Part shown: one piece after another, positions 8,949-16,487 of the stretch
Position numbering within the stretch: position 1 is the stretch's first letter
How the letters are laid out: the number at the start of each line of letters is the position of its first letter
NCBI GenBank assembly: GCA_020442475.1
Contig: JAGRKA010000009.1
Location: 1-56,475 of the forward strand
From: Alphaproteobacteria bacterium
GTDB taxonomy: Bacteria > Pseudomonadota > Alphaproteobacteria > Micavibrionales > Micavibrionaceae
DNA length: 56,475 nucleotides
Reading direction: 5' to 3'
Notes under the pieces: generated by a model
Told to the model about the DNA's origin: nothing
What the model saw: the letters and a program-made list of their open reading frames with translations, nothing else
Database searches by the model: none
Made by a program: the position numbers and the translations under genes

Positions 8949-9857
8949 CTAATCTCCTACCAGCATATCCAGCACCGCCATACGGGTCGGTATGCCGTTC
9001 GCGACCTGCTTGAGGATCAAGCTCCGCGCCGGGTCTTCAGCCAGATCATCACTCATTTGTAAACCACGAACCAACGGCCCCGGGTCCATGATCATAGCCT
9101 TGGGCGCAAACCGGTCCACGATCGCCGTAGTCAGGCCGTATTCATTGAAATATGCCGTATCCGAAGCAATCAACGCCGTATCCATGCGCTCCTTTTGCAG
9201 GCGCAGCGTCATGATGACATCGGCGCCCGGCAACCCCATTTCAAGGCTTGAAAATTTCTCAACCCCCTCCGCCGGGAGCTTTTCCGGCATCAGAATCTCA
9301 GGCGCAATGACCCGCACATGCGCCCCCATGCGCGTTAGAAGCTCTATGTTAGAGGAGGCCACGCGGCTATGTGCGATATCGCCGACAATGGCGACGCAGA
9401 GCCCCTCCAGCGTACCGAAATGCCGGCGCATGGTGAGCGCGTCCAGCAAGGCCTGCGTCGGATGCTCCCGCCAGCTATCGCCACCGTTAATCACCGGGCA
9501 GGGAGCGCGTTTTGCAACAACGAGCGGCGCGCCGTATTCGCTATGACGCATAACGATCGCATCCGGCTTCATAGCGCAGAGCGTGTCGATCGTATCGAGA
9601 AAATTCTCGCCCTTGGACAAGGAGCTTGTCTCAAGATCCCAGTTCACAACCTCAGCGCCCAGCCGTTTGGCAGCCATCTCAAACGAGATCAAGGTCCGGG
9701 TCGAGTTCTCGAAAAACAGGTGCAAAATCAGCTTATGCCGGAGCCGCTCGCGGTCCCAGTCTTTTTCCTGCAAAGCCCGCACGTAAAACTCTGCCCGGTC
9801 CAAAATGGCCAGAATAGCGTCCTTATCAAGTGCGTCTATGCCGAGTAAGTGTTTCAT
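8949..9857 (-). CDS. pyrB: Aspartate carbamoyltransferase catalytic chain
   Basis: A 302-residue catalytic subunit joining carbamoyl phosphate and aspartate in pyrimidine synthesis. The carbamoyl-phosphate loop FFENSTRTLISFE, KGENFLDT, MRHSEYGAPL, EHPTQALLD, the HSRVASSN arginine and LRLQKER are all in place, so the known catalytic residues look intact. One odd point: the usually conserved 'HPGP.NRG.E' stretch near residue 258 reads MDPGPLVRGLQM, with Asp for His and Val for Asn. No regulatory chain (pyrI) or pyrC is adjacent. It is co-transcribed with plsY and divergent from sdhB across a 190-base gap, in which I see no convincing promoter hexamers for either direction. Confidence 0.93.
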   Translation of the reverse strand: MKHLLGIDALDKDAILAILDRAEFYVRALQEKDWDRERLRHKLILHLFFENSTRTLISFEMAAKRLGAEVVNWDLETSSLSKGENFLDTIDTLCAMKPDAIVMRHSEYGAPLVVAKRAPCPVINGGDSWREHPTQALLDALTMRRHFGTLEGLCVAIVGDIAHSRVASSNIELLTRMGAHVRVIAPEILMPEKLPAEGVEKFSSLEMGLPGADVIMTLRLQKERMDTALIASDTAYFNEYGLTTAIVDRFAPKAMIMDPGPLVRGLQMSDDLAEDPARSLILKQVANGIPTRMAVLDMLVGD

Positions 9858-10047
9858 GATCAGATATACCCCGGGTGCAGGATTTACGAGTGTCGCTTCA
9901 TTTTGACCCTAAGGGCAAATTGCAAAAAGTCCAGCCCTGTTTTAAGGCCCCGGCTTTCTATGCCTTATTAAAATTCATGCCCGCCCCTATTCACACAGCG
10001 CAAGTGATTGTGTAGGATAAGCTCCGATCTACTGAATGAGGCGCCTC

Positions 10048-10842
10048 ATGGTCCATTTTACACTGCCGCAGCACTCGAAAATCACCGGAGAGGGGAAAAA
10101 GCACCAAGCCCCGGAAGGCGCGGCGCACAAACGTGTTTTTAAAACATATCGCTGGAATCCAGACGATGCGGATAATCCCCGTATCGATGAGTTCGAGATT
10201 GATCTGGATAAATGCGGCCCGATGGTTCTGGATGCGCTCATCTATATCAAGGACAATATCGATTCGACCCTGACCTTCCGGCGCTCCTGCCGGGAAGGAA
10301 TTTGCGGCTCCTGCGCGATGAATATCGACGGGACGAATACGCTGGCCTGCACGAAGGCGATCGAGGATTGCAGCGGCGATATCAAGATTACGCCTTTGCC
10401 GCATATGCCGGTCGTTAAAGACCTCGTCCCCGATCTGAACCATGTTTACGCCCAATATACGAGCATCGAGCCGTGGATGAAGACCGAAAGCCCCGCGCCT
10501 GAGCGTGAGCGGCTACAATCGGCGGAAGATGCGAACCTCCTTAACGGCGAGGACGGCCACGGCCCTGCCGGCTGTATTCTATGCTTTTGCTGCTCGACCT
10601 CCTGCCCGTCCTACTGGTGGAACGGCGACCGCTTCCTCGGCCCGGCCATCCTGCTTCAGGCTTATCGTTGGATTGCAGATACGCGCGACGAGGCTACCGG
10701 GGAGCGGCTGGATGTACTGGAAGACCCTTTCAAGCTCTATCGCTGCCACACGATCATGAACTGCACCAATACCTGCCCGAAGGGCCTGAACCCGGCCAAG
10801 GCAATCGCCGAGATCAAAAAACTGATGGTTGCCCGCAGATAA
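10048..10842 (+). CDS. sdhB: Succinate dehydrogenase iron–sulfur subunit
   Basis: The 264-residue iron–sulfur subunit of complex II, carrying electrons from SdhA flavin to ubiquinone at the inner membrane. All three cluster motifs are visible: CREGICGSC with a later Cys for [2Fe-2S] near residues 76-96, [16 protein letters not shown] for [4Fe-4S] near 176, and [17 protein letters not shown] for [3Fe-4S] near 234. ATG at 10048 is chosen because GAGG lies six bases upstream; an in-frame ATG at 10036 is less well placed. sdhC, sdhD and sdhA are not nearby: this is an isolated subunit gene, as also happens in some Rickettsiales. It is divergent from pyrB, and the next gene has its own promoter. 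Confidence 0.95.
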   Translation: MVHFTLPQHSKITGEGKKHQAPEGAAHKRVFKTYRWNPDDADNPRIDEFEIDLDKCGPMVLDALIYIKDNIDSTLTFRRSCREGICGSCAMNIDGTNTLACTKAIEDCSGDIKITPLPHMPVVKDLVPDLNHVYAQYTSIEPWMKTESPAPERERLQSAEDANLLNGEDGHGPAGCILCFCCSTSCPSYWWNGDRFLGPAILLQAYRWIADTRDEATGERLDVLEDPFKLYRCHTIMNCTNTCPKGLNPAKAIAEIKKLMVARR

Positions 10843-10874
10843 CATTTATATATCAATATCTTATGAGCATTCCG

Positions 10875-10904
10875 TTGACACAAGGCACCCGAGTCGCGGA
10901 TAAT
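10875..10904 (+). promoter_or_regulatory. Strong candidate promoter for the 10959 gene
   Basis: TTGACA (10875-10880, perfect consensus) and GATAAT (10899-10904, five of six) are 18 bases apart, in the gap after sdhB and about 55 bases before the start codon of the hypothetical gene at 10959. This indicates separate transcription rather than read-through from sdhB. Confidence 0.6.
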
Positions 10905-10958
10905 GATCTTAAAAAAAGAGCTTATAAAAAAGCATACATATATAAAGAGGGTGTCATT

Positions 10959-11618
10959 ATGAACAACAGGCTATCTCAGCCCGCAGCGCGGGTCCGCAGT
11001 GATTTTTCGTATACGCTAACCGAAGCTCTTCATTATCTTTACATGATCGAACTGGATGGCGCCGGACTAGCAGATATGGCCTGCGCCTTGATAGAGCGCG
11101 CGCAAAGCCTTGTTGATGAGAGCGAAAAAACGAGATGGAAAAGCGTGCAGGAAGATGAGTTGGATCAAACAATCCGTCAAATGGATTTCGCCGATTATCT
11201 GGCTTCGTCGGCTGAAAAGCGTCTGGAGCTGCTCTCTACGTCCGATCCGGAATTGTCACGACACCAGAGCGAATACAGGCGGATCAAAAACACGATCCAT
11301 ATGATGTATAATATTGCAGACATGCCCGAAGACGAAGAGCCGGACTACGAAACGACACTGGGATTTATAGGGGAAATCGAAGATGAGCTGCTCTCTCAGG
11401 GGATAGGCCGGGAAGTTCTGGCCCGCGTTTTTGCCGATTGCGCCTTCATTTGCGCCAGAAGCGCTCCGGTTGAAAAATTCATAGAATTCTGCACGGACCT
11501 TCTGGAGACATTTGGGGAAGACGGCGTTTTTGAACCGGCTCCCGATCAGGGTATGAATTATGCCGCCGGAATCCTGCTACAGGCTCTCCATATCCCGTCT
11601 TCAAGCTGTATCCATTGA
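10959..11618 (+). CDS. Hypothetical acidic helical protein
   Basis: A 219-residue protein I do not recognise. ATG at 10959 is preceded by AAAGAGGG seven bases upstream, and a good promoter lies at 10875-10904. There is no signal peptide or membrane segment. It is rich in Glu, Asp, Leu and Ala and appears mostly helical (TEALHYLYMIELDGAGLADM, SAEKRLELLSTSDPEL, LGFIGEIEDELLSQGIGREV). The frame stays open upstream across sdhB, but that portion is simply an alternative reading of sdhB. It lies between sdhB and fmt with no overlap to either. Cytoplasmic location is inferred. It could be a lineage-specific regulator or scaffold; nothing visible decides. Confidence 0.7.
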   Translation: MNNRLSQPAARVRSDFSYTLTEALHYLYMIELDGAGLADMACALIERAQSLVDESEKTRWKSVQEDELDQTIRQMDFADYLASSAEKRLELLSTSDPELSRHQSEYRRIKNTIHMMYNIADMPEDEEPDYETTLGFIGEIEDELLSQGIGREVLARVFADCAFICARSAPVEKFIEFCTDLLETFGEDGVFEPAPDQGMNYAAGILLQALHIPSSSCIH

Positions 11619-11649
11619 CGAACGGGTGAGGCACGCTTAAAACCGTGTC

Positions 11650-12627
11650 ATGGTGACGACACACCCTTTACGTATTATCTTTATGGGAACACCGGATTTC
11701 GCGGTGCCCGCCTTACGTGCGCTTGATGAAAGCGCGCATGAGGTCGTCTGCGTTTACACCCAGCCCCCCCGGCCCAAAGGACGCGGGCATATGCTCCAAT
11801 CTTCTCCTGTCCATCTTTACGCGCAAGATCATGGAATTGAGGTCCGTACACCCCGCTCCTTGAAAAATAAGGACGCGCAAGATGAGTTTATCGCGCTAAA
11901 TGCCGATATCGCTATTGTCGCCGCCTATGGGCTTATTCTTCCTAAACCCGTGCTGGACGCACCACGTCACGGTTGCCTGAATATTCACGCTTCACTTCTG
12001 CCACGCTGGCGGGGGGCATCCCCTATCCAGCGGGCAATCTGGGCGGGCGATGCACAGACGGGCGTAACGATCATGCAAATGGATGAAGGGCTGGATACGG
12101 GCGGCATGATTGCCGCACACGCAATCGCGATCACAGGCAAGACGACGGCGTCTTCCTTGCATGATGCGTTGTGTGATATCGGCGGGGCGATGATTCTTGA
12201 AACGGTCAACGCACTGGCAGCGGGTAAAACGCTTCCGGCAACGCCGCAGGACGATGCACAAAGCATCTACGCACCGCTCCTGACCAAAGAAGACGGACGG
12301 ATTGACTGGCACAAAAATGCTACGGAGATTGACAGGCAAGTCCGCGCCTTAAACCCTTGGCCGGGTGTATGGACGGAGACAAAAAGCAGCGAACGCCTGA
12401 AAATTCTGGAAGCCCGCCCTGTCTCTATGCCCTACCCCGATTATATCGGCCTGTTGTGCGGAGAGGGAGAAGCAGCAGGAACACTCCTCGATAAAAAAGG
12501 CCTGACCTTATGCGGTGGTCGGACGGTTCTACAAATCATAAAGATCCAGCCCGCCGGCAAGAAGCCTATGGATATCGCCTCAGCCCTTAATGGTGGCTAC
12601 GTTACAATCGGGGATGTTCTGGCATGA
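11650..12627 (+). CDS. fmt: Methionyl-tRNA formyltransferase
   Basis: A 325-residue enzyme that formylates Met-tRNAfMet using 10-formyl-tetrahydrofolate for translation initiation. The N-terminal formyltransferase domain begins RIIFMGTPDFAVPALRAL and carries the catalytic Asn-His-Asp set in LNIHASLLPRWRGASPIQRA and TGVTIMQMDEGLDTGGM. The C-terminal tRNA-binding domain starts near residue 205 (YAPLLTKEDGRIDW; VRALNPWPG). ATG at 11650 has an adjacent in-frame GTG alternative at 11653. Its stop overlaps the transporter gene by four bases. fmt and truA are commonly paired; here an EamA transporter is inserted between them with overlaps at both ends. def is not adjacent. Confidence 0.95.
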   Translation: MVTTHPLRIIFMGTPDFAVPALRALDESAHEVVCVYTQPPRPKGRGHMLQSSPVHLYAQDHGIEVRTPRSLKNKDAQDEFIALNADIAIVAAYGLILPKPVLDAPRHGCLNIHASLLPRWRGASPIQRAIWAGDAQTGVTIMQMDEGLDTGGMIAAHAIAITGKTTASSLHDALCDIGGAMILETVNALAAGKTLPATPQDDAQSIYAPLLTKEDGRIDWHKNATEIDRQVRALNPWPGVWTETKSSERLKILEARPVSMPYPDYIGLLCGEGEAAGTLLDKKGLTLCGGRTVLQIIKIQPAGKKPMDIASALNGGYVTIGDVLA

Positions 12628-13493
12628 GCGAAAATCATGCCGGATTTCTAGCCATCGCCATGTGGTCTGTGGCTAATCTTCTGATTACCTTCACGGGTGA
12701 TACGCCGTCTTTCCTGCTTGGATTTTTAGTCATGGTTCCCGGCGGATTGCTTTTGCTTTTCGCCGATTTAAGACAGGGACAAAAATTGCGGCATATCTAT
12801 AAGCAGCCGCTTCCCGTTTATGTGATTACGCTGGGTGGAATCGGCGGCTACATCATGCTGCATTATCTTGCTTTTAAAATGGCCTCGCCGTTCGAGGTTA
12901 ATGTCCTCGATTATACATGGCCGTTATTCCTTATTATATTCTCTGTTTTTATGCACAAAATTTCTTTATCGCCCTTTCATGTTGCGGGCTTGCTTATGGG
13001 GTTTTGCGGAACAGTTTTTTTGTTTCTCCATGGCATAAAAGGTTTTAACCCGGAAGAAGGACTAGGCTATATCCTCTCTCTTACGGGTGCCGCGCTCTTT
13101 GGCCTTTATAGCGCTTTGACAAAAAAACACAGCCTCCCGCCCGGTTTTATCGGGCTTGTTTTTATTCTGGTTGGCAGCTTTTCCTTGCTTCTCCATCTGG
13201 GGTTTGAAGACAGGTTTTGGCCCTCTACGCTTCCTGTCTGGGCGGCGATCAGCGGCCTCGCCATTATTCGTATCGCTTATGCTCTGTGGGATTACGCCAT
13301 GACGGGAGAAGATACTGCCATGCTGGCATCCTTGTCTTATCTTTTGCCGCTAACTTCAACGCTGCTGTTCATCGTATTTGACCGAGTGCCCCTCACGCCA
13401 TGGACAGGGTTGGGCGGCATACTGATTATCGCAGGATGCCTGACAGTCAATTACACGAAGCTGCGCAGCATTTTGAATTGGGGCCGGGCATGA
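12624..13493 (+). CDS. EamA/DMT-superfamily transporter
   Basis: A 289-residue inner-membrane protein with about ten hydrophobic segments arranged as two EamA repeats (residues about 5-135 and 145-285). The second repeat ends with the usual LLPLTSTLLFIVFDRVPLTP and GGILIIAGCLTVNY pattern. Members of this superfamily export metabolites, amino acids or drugs; the substrate cannot be told from sequence. Segments such as FEVNVLDYTWPLFLIIFSVF and MASPFEVN resemble the YdcZ/YtfF-like aromatic exporter subgroup (recollection). It overlaps fmt by four bases at its start (ATGA) and truA by four at its end, so translation of all three is coupled. Confidence 0.85.
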   Translation: MSENHAGFLAIAMWSVANLLITFTGDTPSFLLGFLVMVPGGLLLLFADLRQGQKLRHIYKQPLPVYVITLGGIGGYIMLHYLAFKMASPFEVNVLDYTWPLFLIIFSVFMHKISLSPFHVAGLLMGFCGTVFLFLHGIKGFNPEEGLGYILSLTGAALFGLYSALTKKHSLPPGFIGLVFILVGSFSLLLHLGFEDRFWPSTLPVWAAISGLAIIRIAYALWDYAMTGEDTAMLASLSYLLPLTSTLLFIVFDRVPLTPWTGLGGILIIAGCLTVNYTKLRSILNWGRA

Positions 13494-14257
13494 TGCAACG
13501 CTATAAACTTACTATCGAATATCGCGGGACGGATTACGCAGGCTGGCAACGCCAGAAGGACGCCCGCTCTATCCAGCAGGAAATCGAAGAGGCGATCTTC
13601 GCCTTTAGCGGTCAGGACGCTACGATTCACGCCGCCGGTCGGACGGATGCGGGCGTCCATGCGCGCGGGCAGGTCGCCCACGTTGATCTGTCCCCTCTTA
13701 AAAAGCCCATGGACCCGTTCGAAATCACAAAAGCGATCAATGCGTTCCTAATTGAAAAATCTATATCTGTCCTCTCTGCAGAACCAGTAGAGGAAGATTT
13801 TCATGCCCGTTTTGCTGCACAAAATAAACTTTATATCTACCGTATTTTAAATCGCCCTGCGCTGGCCGCGCTTGAAAAAAATCTGGTATGGCATGTTAAA
13901 CAACCACTTGATGTCCGCGCCATGCACGAAGCTGCGCAGATTTTAACAGGCTATCACGATTTTACGACCTTTCGCGGGTCGCAATGTCAGGCGAAATCTC
14001 CGGAACGTACGCTGGACCGGCTTGATATTTACGAGCGTCCTTATGATTCCTGCGGTGGGTGCGAGATTATCATAGAGGCGGAAGCGCGGTCCTTTTTGCA
14101 TCATCAGGTCCGTAACATGGTCGGCACGCTATCCCTGATCGGTCTTGGAAAATGGACGGCAAAAAATCTGGGCGACGCTCTCAAGGCCTGTGACCGAACG
14201 CAAGGCGGCCCCAGCGCGCCGGCGGCAGGCCTCTATCTGGTCCGTGTGGATTATTGA
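13490..14257 (+). CDS. truA: tRNA pseudouridine(38-40) synthase TruA
   Basis: A 255-residue enzyme that isomerises uridines 38-40 in the tRNA anticodon arm. The start is ATG at 13490, overlapping the transporter stop in an ATGA, followed at once by a second ATG; the sequence MMQRYKLTIEYRGTDYAGWQ is a standard TruA N-terminus. The catalytic Asp53 is in AAGRTDAGVHARGQVAH. Other motifs are FHARFAAQNKLYIYRI, HDFTTFRGSQCQAKSPERT and SFLHHQVRNMVGTL near the C-terminus. Length fits the family. It is the last gene of the fmt–transporter–truA unit, and the next gene converges on it with a 23-base gap. Confidence 0.96.
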   Translation: MMQRYKLTIEYRGTDYAGWQRQKDARSIQQEIEEAIFAFSGQDATIHAAGRTDAGVHARGQVAHVDLSPLKKPMDPFEITKAINAFLIEKSISVLSAEPVEEDFHARFAAQNKLYIYRILNRPALAALEKNLVWHVKQPLDVRAMHEAAQILTGYHDFTTFRGSQCQAKSPERTLDRLDIYERPYDSCGGCEIIIEAEARSFLHHQVRNMVGTLSLIGLGKWTAKNLGDALKACDRTQGGPSAPAAGLYLVRVDY

Positions 14258-14280
14258 TCGAAACCCGGAAAAGAATGGAA

Positions 14281-14637
14281 CTAACGGCGCCCGAACTCCC
14301 AGGCCTTATCGTCATCAATACGGCTAACCGTAATTTCATACTCTCCGCCCTTACGGAGACGGGAAAGGACGGCATCTCTATCGGAGTTTTTATGGCTTTT
14401 GCTCGCGGCCTTATCAAAAACCTGTGCAGGTGCGTATATGGGACTATCCGGAGAAATATCCTGCGGGAAAAAATTCCCCCGGTCATAATAATGAGCTTTT
14501 TGACCAACGCCAGGCTTTTGCAGACGAAGCTTCGTCCAGCTATTCCCGTTAAACAGGATGCTGATGGATTCACCTGTTTTCTTGATGTCCGCCAGAAAAT
14601 AAAGCGGACTTTTTTCATACCGTCGTACTCTAGACAT
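14281..14637 (-). CDS. Small hypothetical protein with palindrome over its ribosome site
   Basis: A 118-residue basic, soluble-looking protein starting at ATG 14637 (MSRVRRYEKSPLYFLADIKK). I do not recognise a family. It has a predicted beta-rich centre (ESISILFNGNSWTKLRLQKP) and a charged C-terminus (SRLRKGGEYEITVSRIDDDK). There is no signal peptide or membrane segment. AAGGAG lies six bases before the start and forms part of a perfect 10-bp inverted repeat (14638-14665). TTGACA on the minus strand at 14688-14683 with an extended -10 (TGCTAGGAC) suggests its own promoter, separate from mlaC 72 bases upstream. Regulation by a repressor or by sequestering the ribosome site is inferred; the function is unknown. 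Confidence 0.7.
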   Translation of the reverse strand: MSRVRRYEKSPLYFLADIKKTGESISILFNGNSWTKLRLQKPGVGQKAHYYDRGNFFPQDISPDSPIYAPAQVFDKAASKSHKNSDRDAVLSRLRKGGEYEITVSRIDDDKAWEFGRR

Positions 14638-14665
14638 AGGACACTCCTTTTTAGGGGAGTGTCCT
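14638..14665. promoter_or_regulatory. Perfect 10-bp inverted repeat over RBS / candidate operator
   Basis: AGGACACTCC (14638-14647) and GGAGTGTCCT (14656-14665) are perfect inverted copies with an 8-base spacer. In the minus-strand mRNA the second arm contains the GGAG ribosome site and abuts the ATG at 14637. Upstream, TTGACA (14688-14683), a 16-base spacer and the extended -10 TGC-TAGGAC (-10 hexamer 14666-14661) place the palindrome over the -10/start region. It can be read as a repressor operator or as a translation-blocking hairpin. Confidence 0.6.
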
Positions 14666-14709
14666 AGCACAAAAAAACACTATGTCAATAATTTTATGGG
14701 AAAATTAGT

Positions 14710-15405
14710 TTAAAGCGAGTCCTGCTGCTCCAGATGAGCAAGCAACACTTCGACCTTACCGCCGCCACGCTGGATCACGGATGCGAAATCAGAGCGTTGG
14801 GTAACACCCATACTGACGCCCTCGACAATTACGTCGATAACCTTATAACGGTTATTTTTGTGACGGACCCGCCAATCAACCTGAATTTCCGGGCCGCCGC
14901 CATCCGGCACGATAAACGATGTAACCAGTACGTCTGTTTTTCCTTCCGCACGCGATGAGCGCACTTCGACTTTCTCACCTTTATATTCGCTAAAACGGGA
15001 GGAGTAGACATCGACAACCATGTCACGGAACAGCTCCAGATAACGCTTTTGCTCTTCTGCTGTTGCAACGCGCCAATAACGACCCAAAGAAAAGCGTCCG
15101 ATCGTGTTCATATCGAAGCTGTCTTGTAAGAGGGTACGGAACTCTTTTTTTCGTTGGGTTTCCGTTAGGGTCGTATCGCTTAAAAACGTAATGCCACGGC
15201 GGGCCGTATCACTGATGAAGTCTTCGGCCCCCTGAAGAAGAGCTGTATTTTCATCCGTGCTGACAAGGGAGATCGCTCCTCTAAAAGACGCTCCGGCGGT
15301 AAAAGAAGGGGGGGAAAGCACCCCGGCCAGCGCGCCGGTTGCCGTCCCCACGGTCAACAGTGCCACACCTCCCAAGGCCGCCAAAACCAAGTTTCGACTA
15401 GACAT
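14710..15405 (-). CDS. mlaC: Phospholipid-binding periplasmic protein MlaC
   Basis: A 231-residue periplasmic shuttle of the Mla (Ttg2D) family that carries phospholipid between the outer-membrane MlaA complex and the inner-membrane MlaFEDB transporter. ATG at 15405 has GAGG six bases upstream; residues 1-29 are a signal peptide (LVLAALGGVALLTVGTATGA with cleavage near ALAG). The family core follows: GAEDFISDTARRGITFL, FRTLLQDSFDMNTIGRFSLG, RYWRVATAEEQKRYLELF and the C-terminal VDWRVRHKNNRYKVIDVIVE and GVSMGVTQRSDFASVI. It lies 31 bases downstream of mlaA on the same strand, so the two are co-transcribed. The mlaFED genes are not in the window. Confidence 0.92.
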   Translation of the reverse strand: MSSRNLVLAALGGVALLTVGTATGALAGVLSPPSFTAGASFRGAISLVSTDENTALLQGAEDFISDTARRGITFLSDTTLTETQRKKEFRTLLQDSFDMNTIGRFSLGRYWRVATAEEQKRYLELFRDMVVDVYSSRFSEYKGEKVEVRSSRAEGKTDVLVTSFIVPDGGGPEIQVDWRVRHKNNRYKVIDVIVEGVSMGVTQRSDFASVIQRGGGKVEVLLAHLEQQDSL

Positions 15406-15436
15406 AGAACACCTCTTCATATTTGAAAACCGACTT

Positions 15437-16207
15437 TTAAAAATCGTCATAATCCGGGATCGCAACAGCACTGTTTTCATCCCTGACCATAGCTTCGCGA
15501 CGCTGATAGTACGTACTGCGCACGGCTGCATAATAGTCAATGGAACTATGCTCAAGGTCAGCCAGAACATCCAGAAGCGATTCACGCAAAACCAGATAAT
15601 CCGCCCCGACTTTCGTATAGTAAAGCCACTCCTGATCCGTGTTAAACAGATACCAGCGCAAAGGATCGGCTAAAGAGTCGACCGCATATCCGGCATAATC
15701 CCGCAAAGAGGACGGGCCAAGAACGGGCACGACCAGATAAGGACCGTGACCGACCCCCCAGACGCCAAGTGTTTGGCCGAAATCTTCCTGCTCATATTCT
15801 ATGCCTTCACGGCCCGCGATGTCAAAAATACCGCCAACCCCGATCAGCGTATTAACCGCCGTGCGTACTGCGACATCACCTGCTCCATCGACATCGCCCT
15901 GCAAAAGCTGGTTTGCAAATGTCACCGGGCTTTTAAGATTTCGTAGAAAATTGCTGAAACCCGTCCGGGCGGGTTTGGGTACGGCGGCCCGGTATCCCTT
16001 AACCACCGGATGAATTACGGCGTCATCAACTGCATTGTTAAAGGCAAAAACTTTCCGGTTGGAGGATTCAAAGGGGTCTGAAATCTCAACAACGTCACCT
16101 AAAGCACCGCTGTCCTGGCCCTGCTGCGCGGTCGTGCCGGCACAAGACGCCAAGAGAACTGTGGCCATGCACAGACTCACCCATAATAATAAGCTGTTTT
16201 CCTTCAT
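15437..16207 (-). CDS. mlaA: Outer-membrane lipoprotein MlaA (VacJ)
   Basis: A 256-residue lipoprotein that removes phospholipids from the outer leaflet of the outer membrane. ATG at 16207 begins a lipoprotein signal (MKENSLLLWVSLCMATVLLA) with a lipobox ending at the Cys of LLASCAG. The mature part is standard MlaA: DPFESSNRKVFAFNNAVDD, RAAVPKPARTGFSNFLRNLK, SPVTFANQLLQGDVDGAGD, then EDFGQTLGVWGVGHGPYLVV and LGPSSLRDYAGYAVDSLADP. The start has only a weak ribosome site (GGTATGAG close to the ATG). The 280 bases upstream (16208-16487) hold no gene; the short symmetric sequence CCGTACGGACCGTATGG at 16213-16229 is the only structure I noted there. Confidence 0.94.
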   Translation of the reverse strand: MKENSLLLWVSLCMATVLLASCAGTTAQQGQDSGALGDVVEISDPFESSNRKVFAFNNAVDDAVIHPVVKGYRAAVPKPARTGFSNFLRNLKSPVTFANQLLQGDVDGAGDVAVRTAVNTLIGVGGIFDIAGREGIEYEQEDFGQTLGVWGVGHGPYLVVPVLGPSSLRDYAGYAVDSLADPLRWYLFNTDQEWLYYTKVGADYLVLRESLLDVLADLEHSSIDYYAAVRSTYYQRREAMVRDENSAVAIPDYDDF

Positions 16208-16487
16208 CTCATACCGTACGGACCGTATGGCCTTCGCTCTCACTCCAAGCATTTTACACCCTCAATATCTGGTTTATATTCTCTATTAAGTCAAGTCTGG
16301 AAATACGCAGGGAACACAGCTTGTTAGTTAGTTCATTCCTAGTAAAACACAGCCGGCTTACTAAAATCTTAACAAACACGGGCTCCCTATAAAATGAAGG
16401 AAAAGGCGGGAGTCGAATAAACAGATATATCCTTTTCCCTCCTATTTTTAAGGGGCACCCGCTGGAAAGCGAACCTTTCGCGCTCCC

